From the NCBI GenBank assembly GCA_963761735.1, contig CAVXHQ010000001.1:434001-498000 (forward strand): 64,000 nucleotides of DNA, read 5' to 3'. Shown here in pieces: positions 19,101-27,042 of this stretch. Numbering within the stretch: the first letter of the stretch is position 1; each line of letters starts with the position of its first letter. Under the pieces are notes generated by a model. That model did not search any database and had not been told where the DNA came from. It saw only the letters and a list, made by a program, of their open reading frames with translations. The translations under genes and the position numbers were made by a program. The DNA is from CAVXHQ01 sp963761735 (GTDB taxonomy: Bacteria; Pseudomonadota; Alphaproteobacteria; Rhodobacterales; Rhodobacteraceae).

Positions 19101-20048
19101 TTACGCATCGAACGGAACGATTGCCTCGCCCTCGAATTTTCCGATACGCCTTATTTCCCATTCTAGCGTCAAGCCGCGCGTGGCGTAAACCTTTTTCCGC
19201 ACCTCTTCGCCGAGGCCCTCGAGGTCCGCTGCGGTGGCGCCGCCCGCATTGGTCAGGAAATTGGCGTGCATCTCGTTCATCACCGCGCCGCCGCGCCGCG
19301 CGCCGCGCATGCCGGCGTCCTCGATCACCTTCCAGGCCTTGAGGTCGTGGGTGTCGGTGGCGAGGCCCGTGGACGAGAACCCGGCAGGATTGCGAAACGT
19401 GGACCCGGCGGTGCGGTCTTTCGTGGGCTGCGTCGCATCGCGTCTGGCGAGCTGATCCGCCATGCGCGCCGCGAGGGCGTCGGGATCGCCCGTCCCGGCG
19501 CGCAGGGTCGCGGCAGTGATGATCGCGCCCTCCGGCAGCGCGGAATTGCGGTAGGTCAGCGACAGGTCGCTGGCCTCGATCGTCGTGAGGCTGCCGTCGC
19601 GCAGCACAACGTCGACGCGGTCGAGCACGTCCGCCATATAGCCGCCATAGCAGCCCGCGTTCATCCGCACGGCGCCGCCGATGGTGCCGGGGATGGTGCG
19701 CAGGAACGTCAGATCGCGCCCGGCGGCGGCGGCGCGGCGCGCCACATGCGCGTCGAGGGCCGCCGCCCCGGCCACCACATCGTCGGCGATCGCGATCTCG
19801 TTGAACCCGCGCCCCAGTCGCACGGTCACGCCGCCGATGCCGCCGTCGCGCACGATCAGGTTCGATCCGACGCCCATCGCGAACACCGGGATTTCGGGCG
19901 GCAGGTCGCGCAGGAAAGTGGCGAGATCCCCGGCGTCCGCGGGCTGAAACAGCCATTCCGCCGGGCCGCCCACGCGCAGCCACGTCAGATCCGCGAGCGG
20001 CCGCGCGGGCGTCAGGATGCCGCGCGGCGTCGGCAGATGCGGCGTCAC
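19101..20048 (-). CDS. murB: UDP-N-acetylenolpyruvoylglucosamine reductase MurB
   Basis: A 315-residue FAD enzyme reducing UDP-GlcNAc-enolpyruvate to UDP-MurNAc. FAD-binding motifs are GVGSNLIVRDGG and TIPGTIGGAVRMNAGCYGG; the catalytic Ser lies in the AGSTFRNP segment. GTG 20048 is chosen: it begins four bases after the stop of the upstream DUF2484 gene and gives the expected N-terminus ending in TWLRVGGPAEW. The longer frame overlaps that gene entirely. It is a type I MurB with the Tyr-loop region GCYGGYM present. Confidence 0.95.
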   Translation of the reverse strand: MTPHLPTPRGILTPARPLADLTWLRVGGPAEWLFQPADAGDLATFLRDLPPEIPVFAMGVGSNLIVRDGGIGGVTVRLGRGFNEIAIADDVVAGAAALDAHVARRAAAAGRDLTFLRTIPGTIGGAVRMNAGCYGGYMADVLDRVDVVLRDGSLTTIEASDLSLTYRNSALPEGAIITAATLRAGTGDPDALAARMADQLARRDATQPTKDRTAGSTFRNPAGFSSTGLATDTHDLKAWKVIEDAGMRGARRGGAVMNEMHANFLTNAGGATAADLEGLGEEVRKKVYATRGLTLEWEIRRIGKFEGEAIVPFDA

Positions 20049-20052
20049 AGGC

Positions 20053-20349
20053 TCATTCCACAGGTGTCCGGGCGCTGGCGCTCTCGGGCTGCACCGCCGG
20101 GCGGGCCCGGCCCCGGCCACGCAACCACCGGGCAAGATAGATGACCGGCCAGCGCAATACGCTGACACCGGCGGCCAGCACGATCAGTCCGAGGATCGGC
20201 CCCTCGGCGGCCGTCACCCAGCCGACCAGCGGAATGCCGACGGCGATAAGAATATAGGCGCGGCGCCAGTGACGGTCCTTGCTGGGGATCATCGCGGCGA
20301 TATTTGCGGACAGCAGCCACAGGAAGGCGAGGATCAACGGCAGGCTCAT
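20053..20349 (-). CDS. DUF2484 family small membrane protein (copy 2)
   Basis: A 98-residue protein with two to three hydrophobic segments, beginning MSLPLILAFLWLLSANIAAM and ending in a basic tail with LRGRGRARP. It shares its layout (start MS-P-L---LW, a central loop, then FR-P-L/V-IYL-AR-RG) with the next gene upstream, so the two look like tandem duplicates. Its ATG overlaps the upstream stop as ATGA. DUF2484 genes in this position are, from family knowledge, a Rhodobacteraceae feature of unknown function, probably tied to cell-wall synthesis. Confidence 0.82.
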   Translation of the reverse strand: MSLPLILAFLWLLSANIAAMIPSKDRHWRRAYILIAVGIPLVGWVTAAEGPILGLIVLAAGVSVLRWPVIYLARWLRGRGRARPAVQPESASARTPVE

Positions 20350-20600
20350 CGCGGGATCTCCGGGTTCTGGCCGCGCGCGCGGGCCAGCAGGTACAAAAGC
20401 GGATTGCGGAACATCGACACGAACGCCGCCGTCCCGACCAGCGCGAGCCACCAGCCGTGTGCAGATCCCATCCAGAATATCAGCACCGGCGCCGCGGCCA
20501 GCAGCGCAATCCCGGGGACAAACTGCCGCCGCATCGGCAGCAGCGCCGTAACGGTGGCCGCGAAAACCCACAAGCAGGCAAACAGGACCGGCCAACTCAT
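20346..20600 (-). CDS. DUF2484 family small membrane protein (copy 1)
   Basis: An 84-residue membrane protein beginning MSWPVLFACLWVFAATVTAL, with hydrophobic segments at about residues 3-20, 28-45 and 48-62, and a basic C-terminus (LARARGQNPEIPR). It resembles the following gene, which it overlaps by 4 bp (ATGA). Its function is unknown. Its position between murC and murB suggests co-expression with peptidoglycan precursor genes. Confidence 0.82.
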   Translation of the reverse strand: MSWPVLFACLWVFAATVTALLPMRRQFVPGIALLAAAPVLIFWMGSAHGWWLALVGTAAFVSMFRNPLLYLLARARGQNPEIPR

Positions 20601-20637
20601 GCCATCGTCTCGCGGCCCGCGTGCGATCCGTCCGGCC

Positions 20638-20874
20638 TCATGGCTGCACCCGTTTGCGCCGCGTGAATGCAGGCCACCCCAGGGCGATCAGAACAAGCGC
20701 CATGGCCAGCAGCGCGATGCTTTGCCAGCCGTTGAAAAACTGCGCCTGCAGCGCGATAAAGGCCGAACCCGCCAGAAAAAACCCCAGCGCAAGGAGGACG
20801 AAGCGCCCGAACAGCAGGACGGCGGCAAGGAACGTTCCGGCAAGAACGGCGCAGGTCGCGGTCATCACGATCAT
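20638..20874 (-). CDS. Small hypothetical membrane protein
   Basis: A 78-residue protein with two strong hydrophobic regions (about residues 6-38 and 50-70) and a basic C-terminal tail (TRRKRVQP). It does not clearly share the DUF2484 pattern of its two downstream neighbours. Its ATG overlaps the murC TGA as ATGA, so it is almost certainly translated with murC. No function can be assigned. Confidence 0.78.
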   Translation of the reverse strand: MIVMTATCAVLAGTFLAAVLLFGRFVLLALGFFLAGSAFIALQAQFFNGWQSIALLAMALVLIALGWPAFTRRKRVQP

Positions 20875-22340
20875 GCGTCCAACCCTGCCGCATCCGATAC
20901 CGGCACGCGCGCAGCACCTGCGTCCGCCAGAGCGGCGGGCAGCGCATTGGCCCAGGCGGAAATCGTCCCTGCCCCAAGGCAGACGACGATATCGCCGGGA
21001 CGCGCCTGCTCGCGCACCAGACGCGCAAGATCGGCGGGGTCGATGACCGCGCGGGCGTGCCGGTGGCCGTGCCGGATAAGGCCCGCAACAAGGTCGTCAC
21101 GCCCGGCGCCGGCGATGGGCGCCTCGCCCGCACCATAGACATCGGTGATGCCGACCACGTCGGCTTCGTTGAAACAGGCGCAGAACTCCTCGAAATGATG
21201 CGAAAGCCGCGAATAGCGGTGCGGCTGGTGGACGGCGATGACACGTTTGCCTTCTTCGATGGACTGGCGCGCGGCCTTGAGGACAGCCGTGATCTCGACC
21301 GGGTGATGACCGTAGTCGTCGATGATGGTGACGCCTTCAACCTCGCCCACTTTCGTGAACCTTCGGTTAACGCCGGCGAAGGCCGCGAGGGCCGTGCGGA
21401 TCTCTTCGCGCTTCATCCCCAGATGCCGGGCCACGGCGACGGCGGCCAGCGCGTTGGAGACGTTGTGGTTGCCGGGCATCGGCAGCGAGCAATCCCCGAT
21501 CACCGCATCCTCGGCCCGCAGGGCGATGTCGAAAAGGGCGATGCCCTTTTCATAGCGCAGGTTCGTGGCGGCCACGTCGGCCTGCGCGTTGAAGCCGTAG
21601 GTGGTGACGCGCCGGTCGGTGATGCGGCCCACCAGCGCCTGCACCTCGGCATTGTCGGTGCAGCACACGGCGAGGCCGTAAAACGGAATGTTGGACACGA
21701 AATCATAAAACCCCTGACGCAGATTTTCGATCGTGCCCCAGTGCTCCATGTGCTCGGGGTCGATGTTGGTGACGATGGCGATGGTCGCGGGAAGGCGGTT
21801 GAAGGTGCCGTCGCTCTCGTCGGCCTCGACGACCATCCATTCGCCAAGACCGGTGCGCGCATTGCTCTCGAACCGGTGGATGATGCCGCCGTTGACGACC
21901 GTGGGATCGAAATTTCCGGCATCCAGCAGGGTGGCGACCATCGTCGTTGTCGTCGTCTTGCCGTGGGTTCCGGCGACGGCCACGTTGGATTTCAGGCGCA
22001 TCAACTCTGCCAGCATTTCCGCGCGCCGCACCACCGGCAGGCCGCGCTTGCGGGCCTCGTCCAGCTCGGGGTTGCCCGGTTTGATGGCGCTGGAGATGAC
22101 CACGACCTGCGCCTCGTCCAGATTGCCCGCCGCCTGCCCCTCGAAGACCACGGCCCCCAGCGATTTCAGCCGTTCGGTGATTTTCGTGGCTTTCGCATCC
22201 GACCCCTGAACGGTGTATCCGAGGTTGAGCAGCACCTCGGCGATGCCCGACATGCCGATGCCGCCGATCCCGGTGAAATGGATTGGACCCACATCGAGGG
22301 GCAGTTTGGTTGCAGCGATCATAAGCGGATTACCGTCCAT
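20871..22340 (-). CDS. murC: UDP-N-acetylmuramate--L-alanine ligase MurC
   Basis: A 489-residue Mur ligase adding L-Ala to UDP-MurNAc. Visible are the N-terminal UDP-binding GIGGIGMSGIAE, the ATP loop AGTHGKTTTTT (about residues 118-128), the EADESDGTF segment and HQPHRYSRL near the C-terminal domain. ATG 22340 is chosen because GGAGACGAAAA precedes it; an internal ATG at 22322 lacks a site. It lies 12 bp after murG and overlaps the next small gene by 4 bp. Confidence 0.97.
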   Translation of the reverse strand: MDGNPLMIAATKLPLDVGPIHFTGIGGIGMSGIAEVLLNLGYTVQGSDAKATKITERLKSLGAVVFEGQAAGNLDEAQVVVISSAIKPGNPELDEARKRGLPVVRRAEMLAELMRLKSNVAVAGTHGKTTTTTMVATLLDAGNFDPTVVNGGIIHRFESNARTGLGEWMVVEADESDGTFNRLPATIAIVTNIDPEHMEHWGTIENLRQGFYDFVSNIPFYGLAVCCTDNAEVQALVGRITDRRVTTYGFNAQADVAATNLRYEKGIALFDIALRAEDAVIGDCSLPMPGNHNVSNALAAVAVARHLGMKREEIRTALAAFAGVNRRFTKVGEVEGVTIIDDYGHHPVEITAVLKAARQSIEEGKRVIAVHQPHRYSRLSHHFEEFCACFNEADVVGITDVYGAGEAPIAGAGRDDLVAGLIRHGHRHARAVIDPADLARLVREQARPGDIVVCLGAGTISAWANALPAALADAGAARVPVSDAAGLDA

Positions 22341-22352
22341 TTTTCGTCTCCA

Positions 22353-23447
22353 TCATTGACCACGCGCCAGCCTTTCGACAAGGGCGGCAAGACGGGTCGT
22401 GGCATCGGGAATGGCCTGGGCGTGGGCCGCCTCGGCCATGGTTTGCGCGCGCGCCGGATCGCCGAGGATCGCGGCGATGCGGGCGCTGAGCGTTTCGGCC
22501 GTCAGGCTGTCTTCGGGGGCAAGCTCGGCGGCACCGGCATCCACGAGGCCGCGGGCGTTGGCGGTCTGCTCGTCGCGGATCGCCGCGGCCAGCGGCACCA
22601 GGATCGACGGGCGGCCGATGACCGAGATATCCGCCACGGAACTTGCGCCCGCGCGGCTGATGACGAGGTGTGCGTCGCGCATCCGCGTCGGCACATCGGC
22701 AAAGAACGGTTCGATATCGGCAGGGATGCCGGCGGCGGCATAGGCCCGCGCCACACGGTCCGCATCCTCGGCCCGCGCCTGATGGCTGACGCGGACATCG
22801 GCGCGCAGCGCGGCCGGCAGCATCGCGATGGCGGCAGGCACGACATCCGACAGGATCCGCGCCCCCTGCGAACCGCCCATGACGAGGATATGCACCCCCG
22901 CATCCCCCGGCGCCATATACAGCGCGCCCGCCCGGTCGAGAACGCTTGCGCGCACCGGATTGCCCGTGTGGATGCCGGTGATGCCTTCGGGCAATTGCGT
23001 GGGCCACGTGCCGCAGGCAACGGCGGAAACGCGGCGCGCGAACAACTGGTTCACCCGGCCCAGCACGCCGTTCTGCTCGTGGATCATGCGGGGCAGGCGC
23101 AGCAGCCAGGCCGCCGACATCGCCGGGATCGACGGATAGCCGCCAAACCCCACGACCGCCGCGGGCCGGGAGCGCCGGAACGCGCCGACCGCACGCAGGG
23201 TGCCCGCCACGACGCGAAACGGCACGGCGAGCTTCGCCAACGGGCCGCCGCGCGCGAAGGTCGCCGAGGCGACCGTCTGGATGGTGACGGCTGCCGGAAA
23301 TCCGTCCGTATACTGCGCACCGCGCGCATCGGTGGACAGCGTCACCGTCCAGTTGCGGGCGAGCATTTCCTCGGCCAGTGCCTGTGCGGGAAACATGTGC
23401 CCGCCGGTGCCGCCCGCCGCAATCACGAGATGGCGCGCCCCTGTCAC
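22353..23447 (-). CDS. murG: MurG glycosyltransferase (lipid II synthesis)
   Basis: A 364-residue GT28 enzyme that transfers GlcNAc to lipid I on the inner face of the membrane. Glycine-rich loops AAGGTGGHMFPA (near residues 10-21) and GGSQGARIL are present, along with the donor-site stretch SRAGASSVADI. Start ATG 23447 overlaps the ftsW stop by 4 bp (ATGA). Length is normal. Confidence 0.97.
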   Translation of the reverse strand: MTGARHLVIAAGGTGGHMFPAQALAEEMLARNWTVTLSTDARGAQYTDGFPAAVTIQTVASATFARGGPLAKLAVPFRVVAGTLRAVGAFRRSRPAAVVGFGGYPSIPAMSAAWLLRLPRMIHEQNGVLGRVNQLFARRVSAVACGTWPTQLPEGITGIHTGNPVRASVLDRAGALYMAPGDAGVHILVMGGSQGARILSDVVPAAIAMLPAALRADVRVSHQARAEDADRVARAYAAAGIPADIEPFFADVPTRMRDAHLVISRAGASSVADISVIGRPSILVPLAAAIRDEQTANARGLVDAGAAELAPEDSLTAETLSARIAAILGDPARAQTMAEAAHAQAIPDATTRLAALVERLARGQ

Positions 23448-24607
23448 CGCGACCGGCCCAGAAGATCGCTCAGCTCGCCCTGCGGACGGGTCCGGGTAAA
23501 CGCCAGCAACATGCCGACGGCGATGCCGCTGGCGATGACCGAAGAGCCGCCGTAGCTCACAAAGGGCAGCGTCATGCCCTTGGCGGGCAGCAGGCGCACG
23601 GCCACGCCCATGTTGATCATCGCCTGAACGCCGACCACACAGGCAAGGCCAGTGCCCGCAAGACGGATGAACGGGTCACGCTCCCTGATCAGGCGGGTGA
23701 GCGAGCGGATCACGACGATCGCGTACAGCGCGATGATCACGAACACGAGGACGAGGCCGTATTCCTCGGCCGCCACGGCGATGATGAAATCGGTATGCGC
23801 ATCGGGCAGCGACCATTTCACCTCGCCCTCCCCCACGCCGACGCCGAAGAACCCGCCCTCGCGGATCGCATTGGTGGCATACCCAAGCTGGGTGTTGGGC
23901 GCGATCTCGGCGCTGAGAAAGCCGTCGATGCGGCGGGCGAAATGTTCCGAAATCGCATAGAATAGGGTGCCCGCGAAAACCGTCACACCCGCCAGGATCA
24001 GCATCAGCGTCATCGGTGCGCCCGCGACGAAGTAAATCACCCCCCATGTAAACAGTACCAGGGCGGCCTGTCCGAAATCCGGTTGCAGGGCGAGAAAGGC
24101 ACAGACGATGATCGTGATCGTGAAACTGATGGTCTTGCCCGGCGGCCCGCCGACCTCCTGCCCCGCCGCAAGGCACCAGGCGACGACGACGACGAAGCCG
24201 GGCTTGAGGAATTCGGACGGCTGCAAGCTTGCAAACCCGAGCGAGTACCACCGCACCGCCCCCTTGCCGAAATCGGTGCCCAGCACCGGCAGCAGCGCAA
24301 GCGCCACGAACGCCGCCGCAAAGCCGAGAACGCCCAGGCGGCGCACCAGCTGTGGCGACATCATCGACGTCGCGATCATCGCGACCATCGCCCCGCCGCC
24401 GAACACCGCCTGCCGGGTGACATAATAGAACGGCGGCAACCCGTTGCGCGCCGCAAGCGGCGGCGATGCCGCGAGGCCCAGCAGCAGCCCGATGCCGAAC
24501 AGCATCAGGATGCAACACATCGTCCATACGTCGAGTGTCCGCCACCAGCGTGGCAGAACGGGATCAGCGACCCTTAAAGGGAGCGTCCCATAGACCATCT
24601 CTGTCAT
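23444..24607 (-). CDS. ftsW: SEDS peptidoglycan polymerase FtsW
   Basis: A 387-residue polytopic membrane protein of the SEDS family, the septal glycosyltransferase partner of FtsI. Many TM helices are seen, with the conserved PSEFLKPGFV segment after TM4, the long periplasmic loop containing GFLSAEIAPNTQLGYATNAIREGG, and LPAKGMTLPFVSYGGSS near the C-terminus. It is the first dcw gene after the interruption by the plus-strand flavoprotein gene and IS element, so it needs its own promoter in the 160-bp divergent gap 24608-24767. Confidence 0.96.
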   Translation of the reverse strand: MTEMVYGTLPLRVADPVLPRWWRTLDVWTMCCILMLFGIGLLLGLAASPPLAARNGLPPFYYVTRQAVFGGGAMVAMIATSMMSPQLVRRLGVLGFAAAFVALALLPVLGTDFGKGAVRWYSLGFASLQPSEFLKPGFVVVVAWCLAAGQEVGGPPGKTISFTITIIVCAFLALQPDFGQAALVLFTWGVIYFVAGAPMTLMLILAGVTVFAGTLFYAISEHFARRIDGFLSAEIAPNTQLGYATNAIREGGFFGVGVGEGEVKWSLPDAHTDFIIAVAAEEYGLVLVFVIIALYAIVVIRSLTRLIRERDPFIRLAGTGLACVVGVQAMINMGVAVRLLPAKGMTLPFVSYGGSSVIASGIAVGMLLAFTRTRPQGELSDLLGRSR

Positions 24608-24767
24608 GTAGAAAAACCGCCATCTGCCTCACGTCCGCCCGTTTTCCGGGTCTGACCAGGAGGGTAGCGGATAATTTCCCGTGACGCTACCCGCAAACAC
24701 GGCAAATTCCGGGCCGCCTGCGCGTCCGCGCTTGCGTCCCGCCCGTGCCTGAGGCATCGCGGCGGCC

Positions 24768-25982
24768 ATGACAGACACGATTACAGTGCGGACGCTGATC
24801 CTTGGCGCCGGGGCGGCGGGCATGTTCTGCGCCGCCAATGCGGGTGCGGACGTGCTGATCGTGGATCACGCAAAGGCGCCGGGCGAGAAAATCCGCATTT
24901 CGGGCGGCGGGCGGTGCAATTTCACCAATCTGGACTGCGGACCGCACGCCTTCCTGTCGCAGAACCCGCATTTCGCGAAATCGGCACTGCACCGGTATGG
25001 TGCGGCGGATTTTCTGGCACTGATCGAGGCGCACGGCATCGCCTGGCATGAAAAAACCTTGGGTCAGCTGTTTTGTGACGGCAGGGCGACGCAGATCGTC
25101 GACATGCTGCGCGGCATGATGGCCGAAAACAACGCGGACCTGTGGCTCGAGACGCAGGTGATCGACGTGGTCCGGGGCAGCACCTGGCGCGTGACCCTGC
25201 GGCGCGCGGGACGCGATACGACGGTCCATGCCGCAAATCTGGTGCTGGCGACGGGCGGCAGGTCGATCCCCAAAATGGGGGCGACGGGCCTTGCCTACAG
25301 ACTGGCGGAACAATTCGGTCTGCGGCTGGTCCCCCCCCGTGCCGCCCTCGTGCCGTTCACCTTTGCAGAGGGGCGGTTTGCGGACCTCGCGGGTGTTGCC
25401 GTGCCGGTGCGGGCAACGGCAGCGCAGACGTCCTTTGACGAAGCGATGCTGTTTACACACCGTGGATTGTCGGGGCCGGCGATATTGCAGGCATCTTCCT
25501 ATTGGCACGAGGGCGCGGACCTGACCGTGGATCTTGCGCCCGGGGCGGATCTGGCGGAGATGCTGAAACGGGCGAAAGTGACGGAAGGGCGCCGGGCGCT
25601 GCGGACGCATCTGGCGGGACACCTGCCCGGGCGGCTGGTCGCCTGGCTGGAACAGCACGGCGCGTTGACCGTCGATACGGCGCCGATCGACATGGCGAAA
25701 CCGCTTGCCGAGGTACCGGACCGGGTGCTCGATGGCCTCGCCGCACAGCTTGGCGCATGGCAGTTGCGGCCCGATGGCACCGAAGGGTACCGGACCGCAG
25801 AGGTGACGCTGGGCGGCGTGGATACCGCCGGGCTGTCATCGAAGACCATGGCCGCGCGGAGCGTGCCGGGCCTGTACGTGATCGGCGAGGCAGTGGATGT
25901 CACCGGCTGGCTTGGCGGATACAATTTTCAGTGGGCCTGGTCGAGTGGCCATGCCGCCGGTACGGCGATCGCCGGGCCTTGA
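24768..25982 (+). CDS. HI0933/YhiN-family FAD-dependent oxidoreductase
   Basis: A 404-residue flavoprotein. The N-terminal dinucleotide-binding motif is GAGAAGMFCA. The family signature SGGGRCNFTN is at about residues 45-54, followed by a second FAD motif LATGGRSIPKMGATG. The C-terminus ends with LYVIGEAVDVTGWLGGYN-type residues that close the FAD site. The substrate is unknown for the family. It is transcribed opposite to the dcw genes and separates murD from ftsW. Before the IS insertion it would have ended about 40 bp from the murD stop, convergently. Confidence 0.93.
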   Translation: MTDTITVRTLILGAGAAGMFCAANAGADVLIVDHAKAPGEKIRISGGGRCNFTNLDCGPHAFLSQNPHFAKSALHRYGAADFLALIEAHGIAWHEKTLGQLFCDGRATQIVDMLRGMMAENNADLWLETQVIDVVRGSTWRVTLRRAGRDTTVHAANLVLATGGRSIPKMGATGLAYRLAEQFGLRLVPPRAALVPFTFAEGRFADLAGVAVPVRATAAQTSFDEAMLFTHRGLSGPAILQASSYWHEGADLTVDLAPGADLAEMLKRAKVTEGRRALRTHLAGHLPGRLVAWLEQHGALTVDTAPIDMAKPLAEVPDRVLDGLAAQLGAWQLRPDGTEGYRTAEVTLGGVDTAGLSSKTMAARSVPGLYVIGEAVDVTGWLGGYNFQWAWSSGHAAGTAIAGP

Positions 25983-26025
25983 AACGATTTCTTTGAAAGA
26001 ATTCGAGCCCCGGTCGAGGTCCTAG

Positions 26026-27038
26026 GTGTTTGATCCCACGGTTTGATGGTGTGATCCTTTCGTTGGAATGGAAGGAAGCATTATGGGACAAGTTCGTCAC
26101 GGGAGCGCCACGACCACGCACGCCGTCAGAGCAGCAATACAGCGATCGCAAGCTTCGCTCTCGCAGTTGAGCCAAGAGCTTGGGATCAATCCCAAGACGG
26201 TCGCAAAGTGGCGCAGGCGGGCGACGGTTGAGGATATGAAGACGGGGCCGAGAGAGCCGCGCTCGACGGTTCTGACCGAGACAGAGGAGGCGATGATCGT
26301 CGCCTTTCGACGCCATACGCTGCTGCCGCTGGACGATTGCCTTTATGCCCTGCAACCGACGATCCCGCACCTGACGCGGTCGGCCCTGCACCGGTGCTTG
26401 CAGCGGCACGGCATATCCCGCCTGCCGGACGTCGAGGGGGACAAACCGAAGCGACAGAAATTCAAGCGCTATCCGATCGGCTTCTTTCATATCGACATTG
26501 CGGAGGTGCAGACCGCGGAAGGAAAGCTCTACCTCTTCGTGGGCATTGACCGGACCAGCAAGTTTGCCGTGACCCAGCTCGTCGAGAAAGCCGACCGGAA
26601 GACGGCGTGGGAGTTCCTCCAGCACATGCTCGAGGCCGTGCCGTATCACGTCCACACCATCCTGACGGACAACGGCATCCAGTTCGCCGAGCAGCCGCGG
26701 AACAGGAACACGGCATACTCGCGGCAGATGCGCTTCGACATGATCTGCGAGGCCAACGGGATCGAGCACCGCCTGACAAAGCCAAACCATCCGTGGACCA
26801 ATGGCCAGGTCGAGCGAATGAACCGAACGATCAAGGAGGCGACCGTGAAGCGTTACCATTACGACAGCCACGATCAGCTGCACACCCACCTTGGTGACTT
26901 CATGGCAGCCTACAACTACGCGCGAAGGCTCAAGACCCTCGGCGGCCTCACGCCCTACGAATACATCTGCAAGATCTGGACATCCGAGCCGGACAGATTC
27001 ATCCTAAATCCGACCCACCAGATGCCGGGACTGAACAC
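26026..27038 (+). mobile_element. IS481-family insertion sequence, intact
   Basis: A 1013-bp element bounded by imperfect inverted repeats: GTGTTTGATCCC at the left and, read inward from the right, GTGTTCAGTCCC. Both ends abut CTAG (26022-26025 and 27039-27042), a 4-bp target duplication matching the CTAG preference known for IS481. It carries one intact transposase gene. It has inserted at the stop codon of murD, so the right-hand CTAG supplies stop codons for both murD (minus) and the transposase (plus). Confidence 0.9.
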
Positions 27039-27042
27039 CTAG
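26083..27042 (+). CDS. IS481-family transposase
   Basis: A 319-residue DDE recombinase. An N-terminal helix-turn-helix (LSQLSQELGINPKTVAKWRRR) recognises the ends. The rve-type core shows the catalytic residues in FFHIDIAEV, LTDNGIQF and the Glu in GQVERMNRT. ATG 26083 is chosen because GGAAGGAAG lies just upstream; an ATG at 26068 is also in frame. The stop codon TAG is contributed by the duplicated target CTAG. The gene appears full length and functional. Confidence 0.93.
   Translation: MGQVRHGSATTTHAVRAAIQRSQASLSQLSQELGINPKTVAKWRRRATVEDMKTGPREPRSTVLTETEEAMIVAFRRHTLLPLDDCLYALQPTIPHLTRSALHRCLQRHGISRLPDVEGDKPKRQKFKRYPIGFFHIDIAEVQTAEGKLYLFVGIDRTSKFAVTQLVEKADRKTAWEFLQHMLEAVPYHVHTILTDNGIQFAEQPRNRNTAYSRQMRFDMICEANGIEHRLTKPNHPWTNGQVERMNRTIKEATVKRYHYDSHDQLHTHLGDFMAAYNYARRLKTLGGLTPYEYICKIWTSEPDRFILNPTHQMPGLNT

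Noticed and set aside
21057..23555. 832-codon plus-strand open frame
   Set aside because: It lies antisense across murC and murG, has low-complexity His/Arg/Gly-rich composition and no motif; it is a by-product of high GC content.
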